Positions 35,515 to 47,724 of a DNA stretch of 64,000 nucleotides are shown here, piece by piece. Made by a program: the position numbers and the translations under genes. This DNA comes from Emydura subglobosa. Lineage: Eukaryota; Chordata; Testudines; Chelidae. The stretch's first letter is position 1. Each line of letters opens with the position of its first letter. The stretch is taken from NCBI GenBank assembly GCA_007922225.1, contig ML679960.1:2866032-2930031 (forward strand), given 5' to 3'. Under the pieces are notes generated by a model. That model was not told the origin of the DNA. It did not search any database and worked only from the letters and a program-made list of their open reading frames with translations.

Positions 35515-35748
35515 AAAAGTAGCACACAGGGGCCCTGTCCAAAAATCATGCAAGCCATTGTACAAACAAAGTAAGAGAGAGTCTCTGCCCCAAAGTTACA
35601 GTCGAACTAGAGAAGACAGACAAATGGCATGAGAAGAAGTATTAGTATCCTCATTCTAAGGATGGGTAATTGAGGTCCCAAGTGGTATATTCAGATCCAG
35701 GGCTCCTGAGCTCCAGTCCAGTTCTCTAGCCATCCTTCCTCACTCCTG
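35515..35748 (-). repeat. MIR/CORE-SINE, near-complete
   Basis: Minus-strand SINE. The tail (GCAAGCCATTGTACAAACAA, TCTCTGCCCCAAAGTTACAG) is followed by the core (CTAAGGATGGGTAATTGAGG) and a head-like segment (CTCCAGTCCAGTTCTCTAGC). Diverged throughout. Confidence 0.65.
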
Positions 35749-35857
35749 ATAGCCCTCCTAGGAAATCCTCAGAACTGGGAAATATAGGAGATTGCAGACC
35801 TGCCTGCAAGGTCCACAAAGAATGTTCACAGTCAGCCAAGACTTAAGAGGCCACAGG

Positions 35858-36257
35858 NNNNNNNNNNNNNNNNNNNNNNNNNNNNNNNNNNNNNNNNNNN
35901 NNNNNNNNNNNNNNNNNNNNNNNNNNNNNNNNNNNNNNNNNNNNNNNNNNNNNNNNNNNNNNNNNNNNNNNNNNNNNNNNNNNNNNNNNNNNNNNNNNNN
36001 NNNNNNNNNNNNNNNNNNNNNNNNNNNNNNNNNNNNNNNNNNNNNNNNNNNNNNNNNNNNNNNNNNNNNNNNNNNNNNNNNNNNNNNNNNNNNNNNNNNN
36101 NNNNNNNNNNNNNNNNNNNNNNNNNNNNNNNNNNNNNNNNNNNNNNNNNNNNNNNNNNNNNNNNNNNNNNNNNNNNNNNNNNNNNNNNNNNNNNNNNNNN
36201 NNNNNNNNNNNNNNNNNNNNNNNNNNNNNNNNNNNNNNNNNNNNNNNNNNNNNNNNN
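35858..36257. other. Assembly gap, 400 N
   Basis: Exactly 400 unknown bases. A round number suggests an estimated or placeholder scaffold gap. The open frame that appears to span it is an artefact. Confidence 0.99.
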
Positions 36258-36759
36258 TTCTACATTTCTAAAGACAGAGAAAGAAAACAGGGAGCCCTAA
36301 GTCACAGCAAGGCACTGCTGAAGAGAAGAGGTAGTGTGTTCCTTGGAAGTTTCAGTGTGTACAAACCTACTGTTACCAGATTTGCCGTCCCCTTGGAGTG
36401 TGCTCATTTATTAGGGTTACATTCTGGGGTCTCTGTAATTTTATCAATGTGCTGCTTGTGTCACTTGTGTTTCTATATGGAGCTCTATTTCTCCCTCTGC
36501 AAGTCTCTGCCTCCCAATGGAGCTACCCTGCAGGGCTTAGTTCAATAGGGCAGGACAACAATAAAATGCAGTCTGACACATGCACGCAGATTAACAGAGC
36601 AGCTGAGCAGGCAGGGTCCATCAGCACTTCCAAGCTGACACTCTCATGTGTCCCAGACTCAGCACCCTTCCCCCAGTCCTATGTCACACTTGTCCTAGTA
36701 GAAACTCCTCTGATGAGCAGATCCCACAGGATTTTTGGGTGTTACAGGAATCTTTGGCT
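36258..36759. other. Unique non-coding sequence after the gap
   Basis: Two overlapping plus-strand frames (70 and 122 residues) end near CTTAGGTAAGAGG. The longer one has a hydrophobic N-terminal half but no recognisable domain or acceptor site. No repeat named. Confidence 0.4.
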
Positions 36760-37860
36760 TAGGTAAGAGGAGCATTGTTGCAGAGCAAATAGTGAAGCCA
36801 AGACCACGAAAGAGCAAATGAATTTAGGAGAGAGTTTGGCAACCAACTTGACCATAAAAGTTATTTTATTGCCAGGTACATAAAACTTATGTTACTAGTA
36901 GCCATACAAGGAGAGACAAACAAACCAAACAGTTACAATATTATAAGGTTTCAATTAGGGTATTGTGGAAATCTAGCCCAAGTTTGATTACAAAAGTCAG
37001 GTTTAGAAAGTTATACCTGGAATAAGAGAGAGAGAAAGAGAGAGAAATCAGATGAGGGCTGAGGAGGAAAAGTGGGTTTAACCAGAAAGAGAGAGAGAGA
37101 GTTGGAGTCTCACCACTCAATGCAGCTTGATCTGGTAGAAGGTTCCCAGGAGACAGGCTGTTCAGCTTAGGGTCCATAGTGCTTGAGACAGGCAGAGCTC
37201 CCAACATGATCAGTGAAGGTATTTCAGTCAGAAAAAGTCACAGTGGAACTGGTGCAGCATTTGGATCCAAGCAGCAGAACAGAATTCTGAACTTGGGTAG
37301 GGAATTTTGTAGGGAAGCAACAATGGTTCAAGGGAGAACACTAGGTTTGTTTATGGGTAAATAATGACTGTAGGGAGTATACCAGAGTTGTTTTGTTTAG
37401 GCTGGACGGTAGGAACTGATCAGTCCTGGCTATGGGTGATGTTACTCCAAGGGAGCTCACAATGCAATCAGGCAGATTCAGTATTTGGATACCAATAGAG
37501 GGTTCATTACTAGAATTGGTCTGATAACTGCAAATCTGGGTGTGTGCCGGAGTGGGTTCATTAACATCTGGAGCAGAGATCCCCCATCATGCAGTGCTTC
37601 CCTGATTCTCTGGTACCAGAGTTCAGTGCCATCCTTGCCTTTGAATCTCTGTTCTCTGCTCTGAATGCTAATGGAGGTGACTCCCTGTCCCATCTTTGAT
37701 GCAAATGAGACTAGGGGAGTTGTTTTAATCCTGTCACCTTCCTGCAGAGGGGTTTAGGAGTGCCTCCTACTGCATTTTCATTGCTTTTTGTAAGTCTTTC
37801 TTCTGATCAGTTCTGGTTCAGGCAGAGGTGGGCGGGGGGGGGGGGAAATCCTTCATGAGT
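36760..37860 (-). repeat. LTR-like or other long dispersed repeat (unverified)
   Basis: Read on the minus strand, GGCAATAAAATAACTTTTAT near 36,855-36,875 has a polyadenylation signal. It is followed by CT-rich sequence (CAACTCTCTCC-like, CTCTTTCGTGGTCTTGG), an arrangement seen in the R-U5 part of LTRs. Purine runs (GAGAGAGAAAGAGAGAG) occur at 37,025-37,050 and 37,083-37,101. No retroviral protein motif, primer-binding site or second LTR was found, so class and limits are uncertain. Confidence 0.25.
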
Positions 37861-38233
37861 CAGACAGGCTCGGTACTGTGCCAAGCTTCCCCAGGAACAC
37901 AGAGCTGACAGGTAACACTGCAGGGGATGGTTTGTGTCCAAATGCTGCCAAACTGAACAGTATCCCATGGAGACCACACTGTTCTAATTGAAAATACATT
38001 AATAATGGCTGTGTACTAATTAGAATGTACCAGAGGAACATGATGCTATCTACACTGGTTCATGTGCACTTAAAACCTAACCTAAGAAAAGTTCTTCCAA
38101 TAATACAATAATTACTAATTTAGTGGCACGGTGACATAATGAGTGACATCACGGGAGCCAGCAAACAGAGGAATTTGGGGGAGGAAAAGAGGCAGACAGC
38201 TCTTTTCTCAACAGGCGCTTAGGTGGGAAAGCG

Positions 38234-38581
38234 ATGACAGATAAAGGCAGCAGTGGTAGTGACCCAAGGAATGAAAGAGAGAATGAAGATGACCAGATGT
38301 GGAACTGCAGCATGTACATTATCCTGAAGCGGATACCTGAAAAGTGCTTCATTTGTTTGAAGTGCCGCCTGACAGAGTTGATGGAAGAGAAGATCCGAGG
38401 TTTGGAGACACAGGTAAAAACTATGGTTGACTTTCAAAGGGGATTCAAGCAGATGATGGAGGGAATACGAAAAGAAGCTACAGGGAAAACTCAGGATTCA
38501 CAGATGCAAGCTGGACTGGAGAACTGTGAGAATAGATTGCTGGATGAGGAAAGTGATCAATGGAAACTTGTGACTACATGA
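38234..38581 (+). pseudogene. CR1 ORF1, N-terminal part
   Basis: A 115-residue frame starting MTDKGSSGSDPRNERENED. It contains a Cys-x2-Cys pair (CFICLKC), then a helical, Glu/Lys/Gln-rich stretch (TELMEEKIRGLETQVKTM) likely to form a coiled coil. This fits the known arrangement of CR1 ORF1: a zinc-binding motif followed by a coiled coil, in a protein thought to bind the element's RNA. The frame stops early at 38,581, well before the esterase-like segment, so the protein is broken. The start is the first ATG after the leader and matches the expected element position. Confidence 0.75.
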
Positions 38582-38804
38582 ACCAGCTAGCGAAGAAGAA
38601 AAAGCTCAAATAACTGTGCTGAGCTGGAAAATGAAAAATGGGCACAGCAGGCAGTAACAGAAGATGGAAGGACAGGAAAGAAAAAGAGCAGCTAATCCTA
38701 TAAGAAAAGGGGAAGAATGAATTGAGATAGCCAGAGTTCAGAGCCCCAGGAGGATAGAGGATGACTGGCAGAAGATTGCAGGTGAAAACAGAAGACAAGA
38801 CGAC

Positions 38805-39465
38805 TTGCAGCCACAAAGAACGGAAGGGGGAAAGCTAGAGAATTACATCAGCACCAGGAAACAGCAGGCCTATGAGACTGAGGGATCTCTACTAAGAAAA
38901 ACAAATGGGCCTGCTATCAGAGCTGATCCAGAGATCAGAAGGGTGTACTGTATGCCGGGAGTAAAGATATGGGATGTGAACCTGAGGCTGAAGAGGATCC
39001 TAACGGGAGCTAGAAAAAAATCCACTGATCATCCTTCACATAGGAACAAATGATATAGCTAGATTCTTGCTGAAACACAAAGGAGACTATGCTAGGCTGG
39101 GGAAGACTATTAAAGAAATGGAGGTTTAGGTAATTTTCCGGGGGGGGTCTGCTTGTCCCAAGAGCAGAAGAATGAGTTTGAGATAAGATTATGATAATCA
39201 ACAGATGGCTCAGGCAGTGGAACTATGAGGAGGGCATTCATGAACAGAAGACTGTTCGCATGGGAAGAACAGGGAGGGAAATAGACTTCAGGGATGGAGG
39301 ATGGTACATTGAATGGGAGGAAAAATCAAGTAAGAAGACACAGCAATGGAAAAAGGAACAAGAGAGGGTAGGAGAATGGACAGCAAGAGGAAAGAAAGTG
39401 TCATGGGTATTGGCACTAACAATCAGGTGGGCAATACTGGAAGTAAAATGACCATACCTAATTGG
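38805..39465 (+). pseudogene. CR1 ORF1, esterase-like (SGNH) part
   Basis: Pieces of the C-terminal half of ORF1 survive in different frames. One piece has CMPGVKIWDVNLRLKRIL (inside 38,805-39,053); in another frame at 39,031-39,057 lies ILHIGTNDI, the GTND block of SGNH/GDSL-type hydrolases found in CR1 ORF1. Frameshifts and stops separate the blocks. A G run at about 39,140 probably marks one of the lesions. Confidence 0.7.
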
Positions 39466-39489
39466 GCGAGGAATCTCAGCAAAGCCAAG

Positions 39490-40255
39490 CAGAAACAACT
39501 AACCATGTCTGTACTCCAATGCAAGGAGCCTGAGTAACAAAAGCTGAGGAACCAAAATTACTGGTCCAGGAAGTGAAATCAGATATTAGAGTGATAACAG
39601 AAACATGGTGAAACAGTAGTCATGACTGGAGCACAGCTATTGAAGGATGTGTGTTGTTCAGGAAAGACAGAAATAAAAGTAAAGGTGGTAGAGTAGTATT
39701 GCATATTAATAACAAGGTAGACTGTAAAGGAATTAAAGTGATGGAATGGATAAAACAACCTGTTTGGGTCAAAATCATTTCGGGGATGAAAAGTAACAGA
39801 GGATCCATGGTGATTGTAGCATACCCCAACCACAGACCCCCAGGATCTGATCTGGATATGGCTAGAGACCTCTTTAATATTTGTAATGAAATCAAAACTT
39901 CTGGGAACTGAGTGATTATGGGAGACTTTAATTTCCCAGATTGGGAAATAAAGATTGGAGAACAAGTGCTACTAATAATGGTGGGACCCAGATTTTCTTG
40001 GATGCAATAATGGACAGATTTCTTCACCAAATAGTCACTGAATCAATAAGAGGCAATGCCATTTTAGATTTAGTATTGGTAAGTAATGAAGACCTCATAG
40101 GAGAGATGGTTGTAGAAAACAGCCTTGATTCAAGTGGTCATGAGCTAATTCAGTTTAAACTAAATGGAAGGATACATAAAAATAGGTCTGCAATTAGGTC
40201 CTTGATTTTGAAAGGGCAAGCTTTAAAAAAATTAAAGGGAAGTACTCTGGACTGA
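39490..40255 (+). pseudogene. CR1 ORF2, endonuclease part
   Basis: Apurinic-type endonuclease segment of ORF2, which would nick the target for reverse transcription. Visible blocks, in order: a start-like segment with ARSLS-type residues in a shifted frame, VITETW near 39,590, VLFRKDRNKSKGGRVVLHI at about 39,650-39,710, VIMGDFNFPDW at about 39,912-39,944, and GHELIQFKLN near 40,138. The MGDFN block contains the conserved Asp-Asn pair of this nuclease class. A stop directly precedes VIMGDFN, and more stops follow, so the domain is split into several frames. Confidence 0.85.
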
Positions 40256-40368
40256 AGAACTGAAGGATCTGAATGCAGAGGAGGCTTGGAATTACTTGAA
40301 GTCAAAGTTACAGAAGTTCTCTGAAGCCTGCATCCCAAGCAAAGGGGGGAAAAAGTCACAGGGAAGGG

Positions 40369-42110
40369 TTGCAGACCAAACTGATGAGCAATCATCTCAA
40401 ACAAGTGATTAAAAGAAAGCAGAAAGCCTACAAGGAATGGAAAATAGGCTGGATCAGCAAGGAAACTACCTCTTGGAGGTCAGAAAGTGTAGGGATAAAG
40501 GGAGAACTGCCAAAAGCCAAGCAGAGTTGGATCTTGCAAAGAAAATTAAAACCAACAATGAAAGGTTCTATCATCACATAAAAGAAAATAAGGAAAAAGG
40601 AAGTGGGACTGGTAAACACTGAAGATGGGATAGAGATTAAAGCTCTAGGCCAAACACCTAAAAAAGTACTTTGTTTCAGTTTTTAAATAAAGGTAAGGAG
40701 GAGCTATGGGGGGGGGGGTGGCTAATGGAAATAAGGATATGCAAGTAGAAGTTACCACATCTGAGGTGGAAATCAAATTCAGACAACTTAATGGGACCAA
40801 ATCAGGGAGCCAGATAAGCTCCATGCAAAAATATTAAAGGAACATGAAATTGCAAGCCCAATAGCAAGGATTTTCAATGAATGGTGAATTTGGGACCACA
40901 GAATTGTTAATATAGGACCTATTTTTAAGAAAGGGGAAAAAACACAATCTGGGAAATTAATTTGACCTCAGTTGTATGCAAGGTCATAGAACAAATTTTG
41001 AAAGAGTAAGTAGTTAAGGACATAGAGGTAAACAGTAATTGGGATAAAATATAAAAGATAAATCATACCTTTCTTTGAGAAGCTTTCTTTGAGAAGATAA
41101 CAGATTTTTTTAGACAAAGGAAATAAAGTAGATGTAATCTATTGGATTGTAAAAAGGTGTTTGATACAGTTTCACATGGGAAATTAGTTAAATTGGAGAA
41201 GATGGGGATTAATATGAAAACTGAAAGGTGCATAAGAAACTGGATAAGAGACTACTAAGGGCCATACTGACAAGTGAACTGTCAGGCTGGAGGGAGGTTA
41301 CTAGTGGAGTCCCTCACAGATCAGTCTTGGGACCAATCTTATTTTACATTTTTATTAATGGCCTTGGCACAAAAAATGGGAGTGTGCTAATAAAATTTGC
41401 AGATGACAAAGAAGAACTTGAGGACCTTGAAAACTAAAGTAATAAAATGGGATGAAATTTAATAGTGGAAAGTCATGCACTTAAGGACTAACAACAAGAA
41501 TTTTTGCAATAAACTGGGGACATATCAGTTGGAAGCAACAGAGGAGGATGAACACTTGGGTGTATTGGTTGATCACTGAGCCACCAAAGTGATGCTTCTG
41601 TGAAAAAGGCTAATGCAATCCTAGGATACAATCAGGGGAGGTATTTCCAGTAGAGACAGAGAAACATTATTGCCATTATACAAACCCTGGTGAGACCTCA
41701 TCTGGAATACTATGTGCAATTCTGGTCATCCCTGTTTAAGAAAGATGATTTCAATCTGGAATAGGTGCAGAAAAGAGCTCGTAGGATGATCCAAGGAATG
41801 GAAAACCTGCCTTATGAGAGAAGACTTAAGGAGCTTGGCTTTTGTAGCCTAACCAGATGAAGGCTGAGGGGAGATATGATTGCTCTCTATACATCAGAGA
41901 GATAAATACCAGAAAGGGGGAGGAGTTATTTAAGTGCCAGTGTGGACAAAAGAACAAATGGATATCAATAAGTTTAGGCTTAAAATTAGACGAAGGTTTC
42001 TACCCATTAGAAGAGTGAAGTTCTGGAACAGCCTTCCAAGGGGAGCAGTGGGGGCAAAAAACCTAATTTGTTTCAAGGCTGATCTTGATAAATGTATGGA
42101 GGGGACAGTC
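40369..42110 (+). pseudogene. CR1 ORF2, reverse transcriptase part
   Basis: Thumb-and-finger region of the reverse transcriptase of the same CR1. The linker segment KTNNERFYHHIKENK lies at about 40,545. SGVPHRSVLGPILFYIFING is at about 41,309-41,370. The catalytic box reads KFADD at 41,393-41,407, the CR1 version of the YxDD motif that binds the catalytic metals. RPHLEYYVQFW at about 41,690-41,725 and LPYERRLKELG near 41,805 belong to the C-terminal part. The usual [11 protein letters not shown] is changed to SGVPHRS. Frameshifts separate the blocks; the longest open frame is 69 residues (41,228-41,437). Confidence 0.85.
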
Positions 42111-42578
42111 TGATGAGACTGCCTACAATGGCATGTGGCCTATCTGCAACTGCTAGTAACAAATATCCCCAATGGCTGGAGATGGGACACTAGAGGGGGA
42201 AAGCTTTGAGATACTATAGTGAATTATTTCCTGGCTGGTGGGTCTTCCCAATATGCTCAGGGTCTAATTGTCACCATATTTAGGTGTCAGGAAAGAATTT
42301 TCCCTGGGGTCAGATTGGCACAGATCCTAGGGGGTGGAGTTGGCCTTCTTCTGCAGCATGAGGCACAGGTCACTTGTTGATTTAAATTAGAATAAATGGT
42401 GGATTCTCCATAATTTGAAGTCTTTAAATCATGATTTCCGGACTTCAGTGACTCAGCCAGAGGTTATGGGTCTATTAAAGGAGTGTGTGGGGGCAGGTGA
42501 GGTTCTGTGGCCTATGATGTGCAGGAGGTCAGACTAGATGACCACAATGGTCCCTTCTACATTAAAGTCTATGGTTCT

Positions 42579-43130
42579 ATACACTGCAGAAGAAAAGATG
42601 CATTGACTTCCAAAAAGAGAAACAATACAAATCTTCCCAGATCTAAGCCTGAAGATGCAAAGAAGGAGGGGTGGATAGAACTTAAAAATGCCTTTGTACA
42701 CTGTAGTAGTGAAGAATATATGCTATATCCAGTGAAGTTGTGAGTACTTTGTGCCAATAAAACCTAAATTTTCTAGGAAACTGACTCAGAGATAGAGCTT
42801 TTTAAAAGATATCACATTTGTTTGTGTCTTGGGATGTTCAGGCAAATTAAAAAACTCAAAAGGCAGAGGATATTTAAATAAAAATGTGCCTTTTTTGTTC
42901 AAACTACTATATGTTAAAAAGTATATTATCTATATGTCAAAATGGAAGCAAAATTAGTGTTGCAGTAAAGGCAGAATATTTTTTCATTTATTCTCTTCCA
43001 TTTAGGAGAATATCAGTAATTTAGAATTAGCTGTAAGTGAATTTCAAAGGGTCTGAAGGTTAATCTGGTTGAGCTGCCAAACTGTGGCTGCTTATTTGAC
43101 CTACCTAAGCCTCTTGAGCTTGCAATAAAA
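42579..43130. other. Unique sequence between two CR1 copies
   Basis: AT-rich spacer with no recognised repeat. Chance frames of about 60-80 residues occur on both strands. Confidence 0.5.
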
Positions 43131-43925
43131 GTGAGGCAAGATGCATGTATTCTAAGACCTGAAAAGATGATTGATCTAGTCTGGCCTCCTGAATAACTGG
43201 CCAAAGAACTTTCCCAAAATAATTCCTACAGCATATTTTTTAAAAACATCCAACATCTTGATTTAAGAGTTGCTAGTAATAGAGAATCCACCATAACATT
43301 TGGCAAATTGGTCCAATGGTTAATTACCCTCACTACTGAAAAAAAAAAGTATGCCTCATTTCCAAACTGAATTCATCTAGTTTTAGCTTCCAGACATTTG
43401 ATCTTGTTATTTATTCCTTTTCTGCTAGACTGAAGAACCCATTAACAAATATTTGCTCCTCACGCAGATACTTCTAGACTGTGATCAAATCAGCCCTTAA
43501 CCTTCTCTTTTTCAAGCTAAATAGATTAAGTCTACCACTATCAGCATGTTTTCCAGTCCTTTAATCGTTCTCAGGGCTCTTCTCTGAACCCTCTCCAATT
43601 TAATCAACATCCTTCTGTGGAACTGTGGGCATCAGAACTTCATACAGTGTTCCAGCAGTAGTTGCACCAGTGCCAAATACAGAGTTAATATAAACTTTTC
43701 TAATCCTATTAGTGATCCCGTGTTTATACATCCAAGAATTGCATCCTTTTGGCCACAGCACCACACTAGGAGTTCATGTTCAGCTGATTATCCACCAAGT
43801 GTTTTCAGAGTCATTGCTTTCCATATAGAGTCCCCCATCTTGTAATTATGGCCTTCACTCATTGTTCCTAGATGTATATGTTTACAGTTGGCGGCACATA
43901 TAATTATCTGAGGTGCAGAAAACCT
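43131..43925 (-). mobile_element. CR1 LINE, 3' fragment, old
   Basis: Minus-strand, 5'-truncated CR1. Read on the plus strand it has the well-known antisense blocks GATTGATCTAGTCTGGCCTC, AGAGAATCCACCATAACATT, CAGGGCTCTTCTCTGAACCC, TGTTCCAGCAGTAGTTGCAC and GCATCCTTTTGGCCACAGCA. The 3' end of the element is at the low-coordinate side. It covers the end of ORF2 and the 3' untranslated region; no frame is intact. Divergence is higher than in the 38-kb copy. Confidence 0.85.
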
Positions 43926-46602
43926 CTGGAGAGTCCTCAACTCCCAGAGAAAGCAGTTAGAGTTGATGGAGTTGCATAGCATTTTGCAAGGCTGGACTCT
44001 TTACTAAACTGTTTACAAGACTGCTAGTCAATCTCTCTCTCTGGAGACCTCTGGTACTTTCTTCAAATGTTCAGGCTGAAAAACCACGTGAAGAGGGTTT
44101 TTTGCAGTATTTTAGCATTTTTGCTTTTACCCTCTTCTGGAACTTTAGAGGTGCACAGAAATGAAATGAGAATTAATTGTTAACATAACATTTTGAACAT
44201 TGAATTGAATGATGGATAATGACTGCACGTAACTTAGCCACATTAATTCTCTTATACCTATTTAGAATGTCAATCCAGTACAATCCTGTTTACTAACATA
44301 CCTGAGACACTCATCCTTCTCTCAAATAATATACAGACACTGAAATCACATCATGATGTACATTTACAGTTCTGTATTAATTAGCTTCTTGCTGTGGTTT
44401 AGTTATCTATAACTCTTCAATTCTGCATTTCTGTTAGAACTTATAAGTGTGGCCACCTATCGGAAAATAAGTAGAAATAAAGTTAAATAAAAATAACCCA
44501 CATTTTAGTGGGTACAGTAAAAAAATATCTGCCAACATAAATCAGTAGGGGTGTATTCTGGTGCTAAAATAGATTACACACTTCCAGACCACTTTGGAAA
44601 ACAGTAACGTTTCTAAGGTAGTGAATAGTTTAATTGTTATATACATATTTACGTTATATACGTATTTCCCTCACACTATATATCTACTCACGCCAAGTAA
44701 GATCAGTTGAGAAGCTATTGCCGCTAGTTGATTTAGTTGAACTCTCCAGAATCAGTGCTAAAGGTTTTTCAGTTGAAACTCACTCCCCCATTTGTAAGCT
44801 CACGATATCACAGGGACCTTTCAGAGTACGAACCAAGGTGGTGCTGGATATAGATCCAGCTAACGTTATTGTGGTTTGGTTTTGTATTCACTCGCATTAA
44901 CAATGGGAAACTTCATAAATTATAGGCTTAATCCCTCTCCCTCTGAAGTCAATGGTAGAACTTGAATGTGTTTCAATGGGAGCAAGAACCAGGCCTTGTA
45001 TTTTTTCTGATTCTGAAACACAGCGTAGCGACCCGACCCATGGCCCACTGAAATCAATGGGATTTGGATCAGGCCTATAGATGCTAGGATTATTAGCATT
45101 TACAAAATGAATAAAAATCGTTTGTAAAATTCTGTTACATGGACAATTATGATGAGCGTCCTTTGGCATTTTGTAGGCAATAAAACAAAGATATTTCCTT
45201 CCTTTGTTTTTGTTGCAAGTAGTGAAATTTCAATACCTCACATTTAAAAAAAAAAAAATCAATCCTGTCTACTAAAAGGCTGGTGCAAACACCTGTTGCT
45301 ACCCTATCAGGCTGGCAATTAGTCAAAATGCTGAAGATGCCAGTAAGGATCACAGTCATTTCTGAAAGGAGCAAAGCTGTTGCTACCTTATAGTTATTCA
45401 TAATGTATATATGTTTTGCATATGAAGTGGGGGAAAGTCACATTTTCCATATGGATAATGCAGAAAACAGAACAGAAACTTTGTGCATGTTCATCTTTAA
45501 AAATATTACATTTACATGCACTTGTTCATGGGGTCTCTCCTCAACCCGCATTTTCCAGCTAGCTAAATAGCCCTGTTGTCTATTCATACTCACCCATTTT
45601 GTGAATTAGATTGTCATCAGGTCATGCCTTGCTGTTTAGTTATTTTTAGCCTCACTACACCTGGCAATTTTTGCGCTAAAGTGCTGCCATCTGGAGTTGT
45701 TAATAGCATGCTGATGGAAATGTAATCACTGCATGACTTTGTTCTGCACTTCCCTAGGGTGCAAAAATTGTGATACGTGTTTAATTTGTTATTTTGTGCT
45801 TACAGCTGCTCATGATCAAGTGTGATAGATAATACATAGTCTAAGAAATTCCTGCTATGCATCAAAAGTTGCAAGCATCAGCAAATACATCTGCAGATGC
45901 TAAAACTATCCATTGTAGTGAACCCCTTGTTTAATGTTCTTTGTTTTCAAGAAGGTCTACGTACTTATGAAACCAAAATGCAATTATATCTATCTTTTTA
46001 GGAGATCCCGGCTTGTGTTGGATTGTCAGCAAGACAATCTATGCCAATTCTACCTCTGCCTATCAGTCCTTCACTTACAGAAAGGATATTTTAGCTGCAT
46101 AATCTGATTTGTCTCTTCTCTGTTACAGCAGAGAATGAATATTATTGTGTTCTCAGCTACAGCAATTTATACATCAGGACAGTGAGCCCCACTTTCCAGC
46201 GAGGGGTTGTTTTGCCTATGCAAAGGAAACAGTATGATATAATGTTGGTGTCTTGCTGTTTTCTTATTGCACTATTTCAATAGGGAACAATCTGAATCAT
46301 GTTCTTATTCACACCAAATGGATTTTTCCCCCTTATATGAATTATTCCAATTCAAAAGGAGGCTCAGCCTGATGGGAAAGACAGGTCTAAATTACAGTGG
46401 AGGATAGAATACATGGCATTGTATAATTCATAGAGGAAGACAATGCACACCCCATGGAGACTAGGATATGAGATTATCTTCCAAAATTAACAATTATTTG
46501 AGGAATCCCTTTTGTGCCAGCAACCTTGGGATAAACCACAAACCTGATTGCCTCAAATCTCTGCCACAACTTTGCTCAGTTTGGTTTTCAATGCCAAATT
46601 GG
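43926..46602. other. Mostly unique non-coding sequence
   Basis: Two dispersed short motifs of the GAAGTCAATGG family occur at about 44,936 and 45,049. Frames of 84-90 residues at 44,634-44,900 (+), 44,897-45,169 (-) and 45,147-45,401 (-) have no domain. No other repeat recognised. Confidence 0.45.
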
Positions 46603-47405
46603 TTAGGAATGGACTTGAATTAGTCTGGGGTAGGCAGCTTCCAGACAGCTATAGCAACCAGCTTCTGGACCAGTAAGGCCGCCCCTCATGCTGTAGGTTT
46701 GGGGCAAGCTACTCAAAGTTCCAGAAATGCAGCTTTCTTCATGCAATAGTTCTGGACCCACTACTGCTCCTCCCAGGTCTGCATGATGATGTACTTGTGA
46801 CCCTGCTCCAGAAGCACAAGTATACATAAAAAACATCAGTGACTGAGTATAGGTTTCATGAGCAGTAGCAGCCAGTTTGAGTCTGCCAATGTTGGTGTCC
46901 TCCTCTCCTGCTACATAAGAAGCACTGTCAAGAGTCTCTAGAGGATCAGAAAATCTAACCGAAATATCCACCAGTGTCTCACGGAAGGTCTGCCCATTTC
47001 GAGACACAGGAGTGAAAGTGCAAGCAAGAGCAGTTCTCCAAAAGCCACCTCCTCCATGTTGATGGTGCTAATAGCCAGAAGTACACAGACTAAAATGACT
47101 GTTTGGCAAGATATATTGGCAGGCTGTTCAAATTTCTGGTTACATTCAGGATGCCCTATGGCCAAAGAGCCAGAGCAACCACATTTTGGGAGGGTACAAG
47201 GGAGTCTGGGATATGGTTGGTTTGACTCAGGTCTGTGTGCTGCAATATGAATGCCAGAATCCCAGGTTTGAGCTCCTGTTAGAAAAATGTTAATGTAGGG
47301 TTGATAATCAATCAATTAGACACTCAAGCCCTGGGTTCTTTAACCCAGGGTCAGCTGACTTGAGTCCCACTAACCCTGGGCTTACATTGCAGTGCAGACA
47401 TACCC
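46603..47405 (-). mobile_element. Unclassified DNA-transposon remnant with long minus frames
   Basis: Two overlapping minus-strand frames of 134 (46,603-47,007) and 125 residues (46,938-47,315) lie here, longer than most chance frames in this window. The right margin ends ACATTGCAGTGCAGACATACCC (47,384-47,405), the terminal motif of the window's Harbinger-type elements. Just inside it is a hairpin CCCTGGGTT-CTT-TAACCCAGGG. The peptides show no motif I recognise, and their overlap in two frames suggests one ancestral frame with a shift. No matching left end was found, so the element is truncated or its left part has decayed. Confidence 0.4.
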
Positions 47406-47724
47406 GTAGAGACTTAAAGAAACAGACAGAAAATCTCAGTTCCTTCTCTACTCTCCCAATATTTTACTTAACTAGGACCAAATCCAAAGTCCATTGCAGT
47501 CTAAAGGCTTGATCCAAAGATAACAGTTGGTATTATTTCTAACACCAATTGTCATGAATAAAACGATATGAATATTTATAGCAGGAGAGCATATTTTGTG
47601 GAATCTATTGCTAACACAAGACCAGATGTTCCCATCCTTAGAAAAACCTGCTGGATTGGAAAAGATTTGCTGGAAACCCTGTAAAGTTGTCTTCATAGAA
47701 TTTGCACTGCCTCCTTCTCTCTAA

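Larger units (their letters stand above)
38120..42578 (+). mobile_element. CR1 LINE, near full length, decayed
   Basis: About 4.45 kb in the order of a complete chicken-repeat-1 retrotransposon. It has a short leader, ORF1 with a Cys-rich start, coiled coil and esterase-like segment, then ORF2 with endonuclease and reverse transcriptase, and a 3' end reading ATGACCACAATGGTCCCTTC then AAAGTCTATGGTTCTAT. CR1 copies are usually strongly 5'-truncated, so the length is notable. Every coding part carries stops and frameshifts and the copy cannot move. A G run at about 40,709 and a duplicated CTTTCTTTGAGAAG at 41,069-41,097 are local lesions. Confidence 0.9.

Noticed and set aside
35792..36271. 159-residue frame
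   Set aside because: It runs through the 400-N gap and is therefore meaningless.
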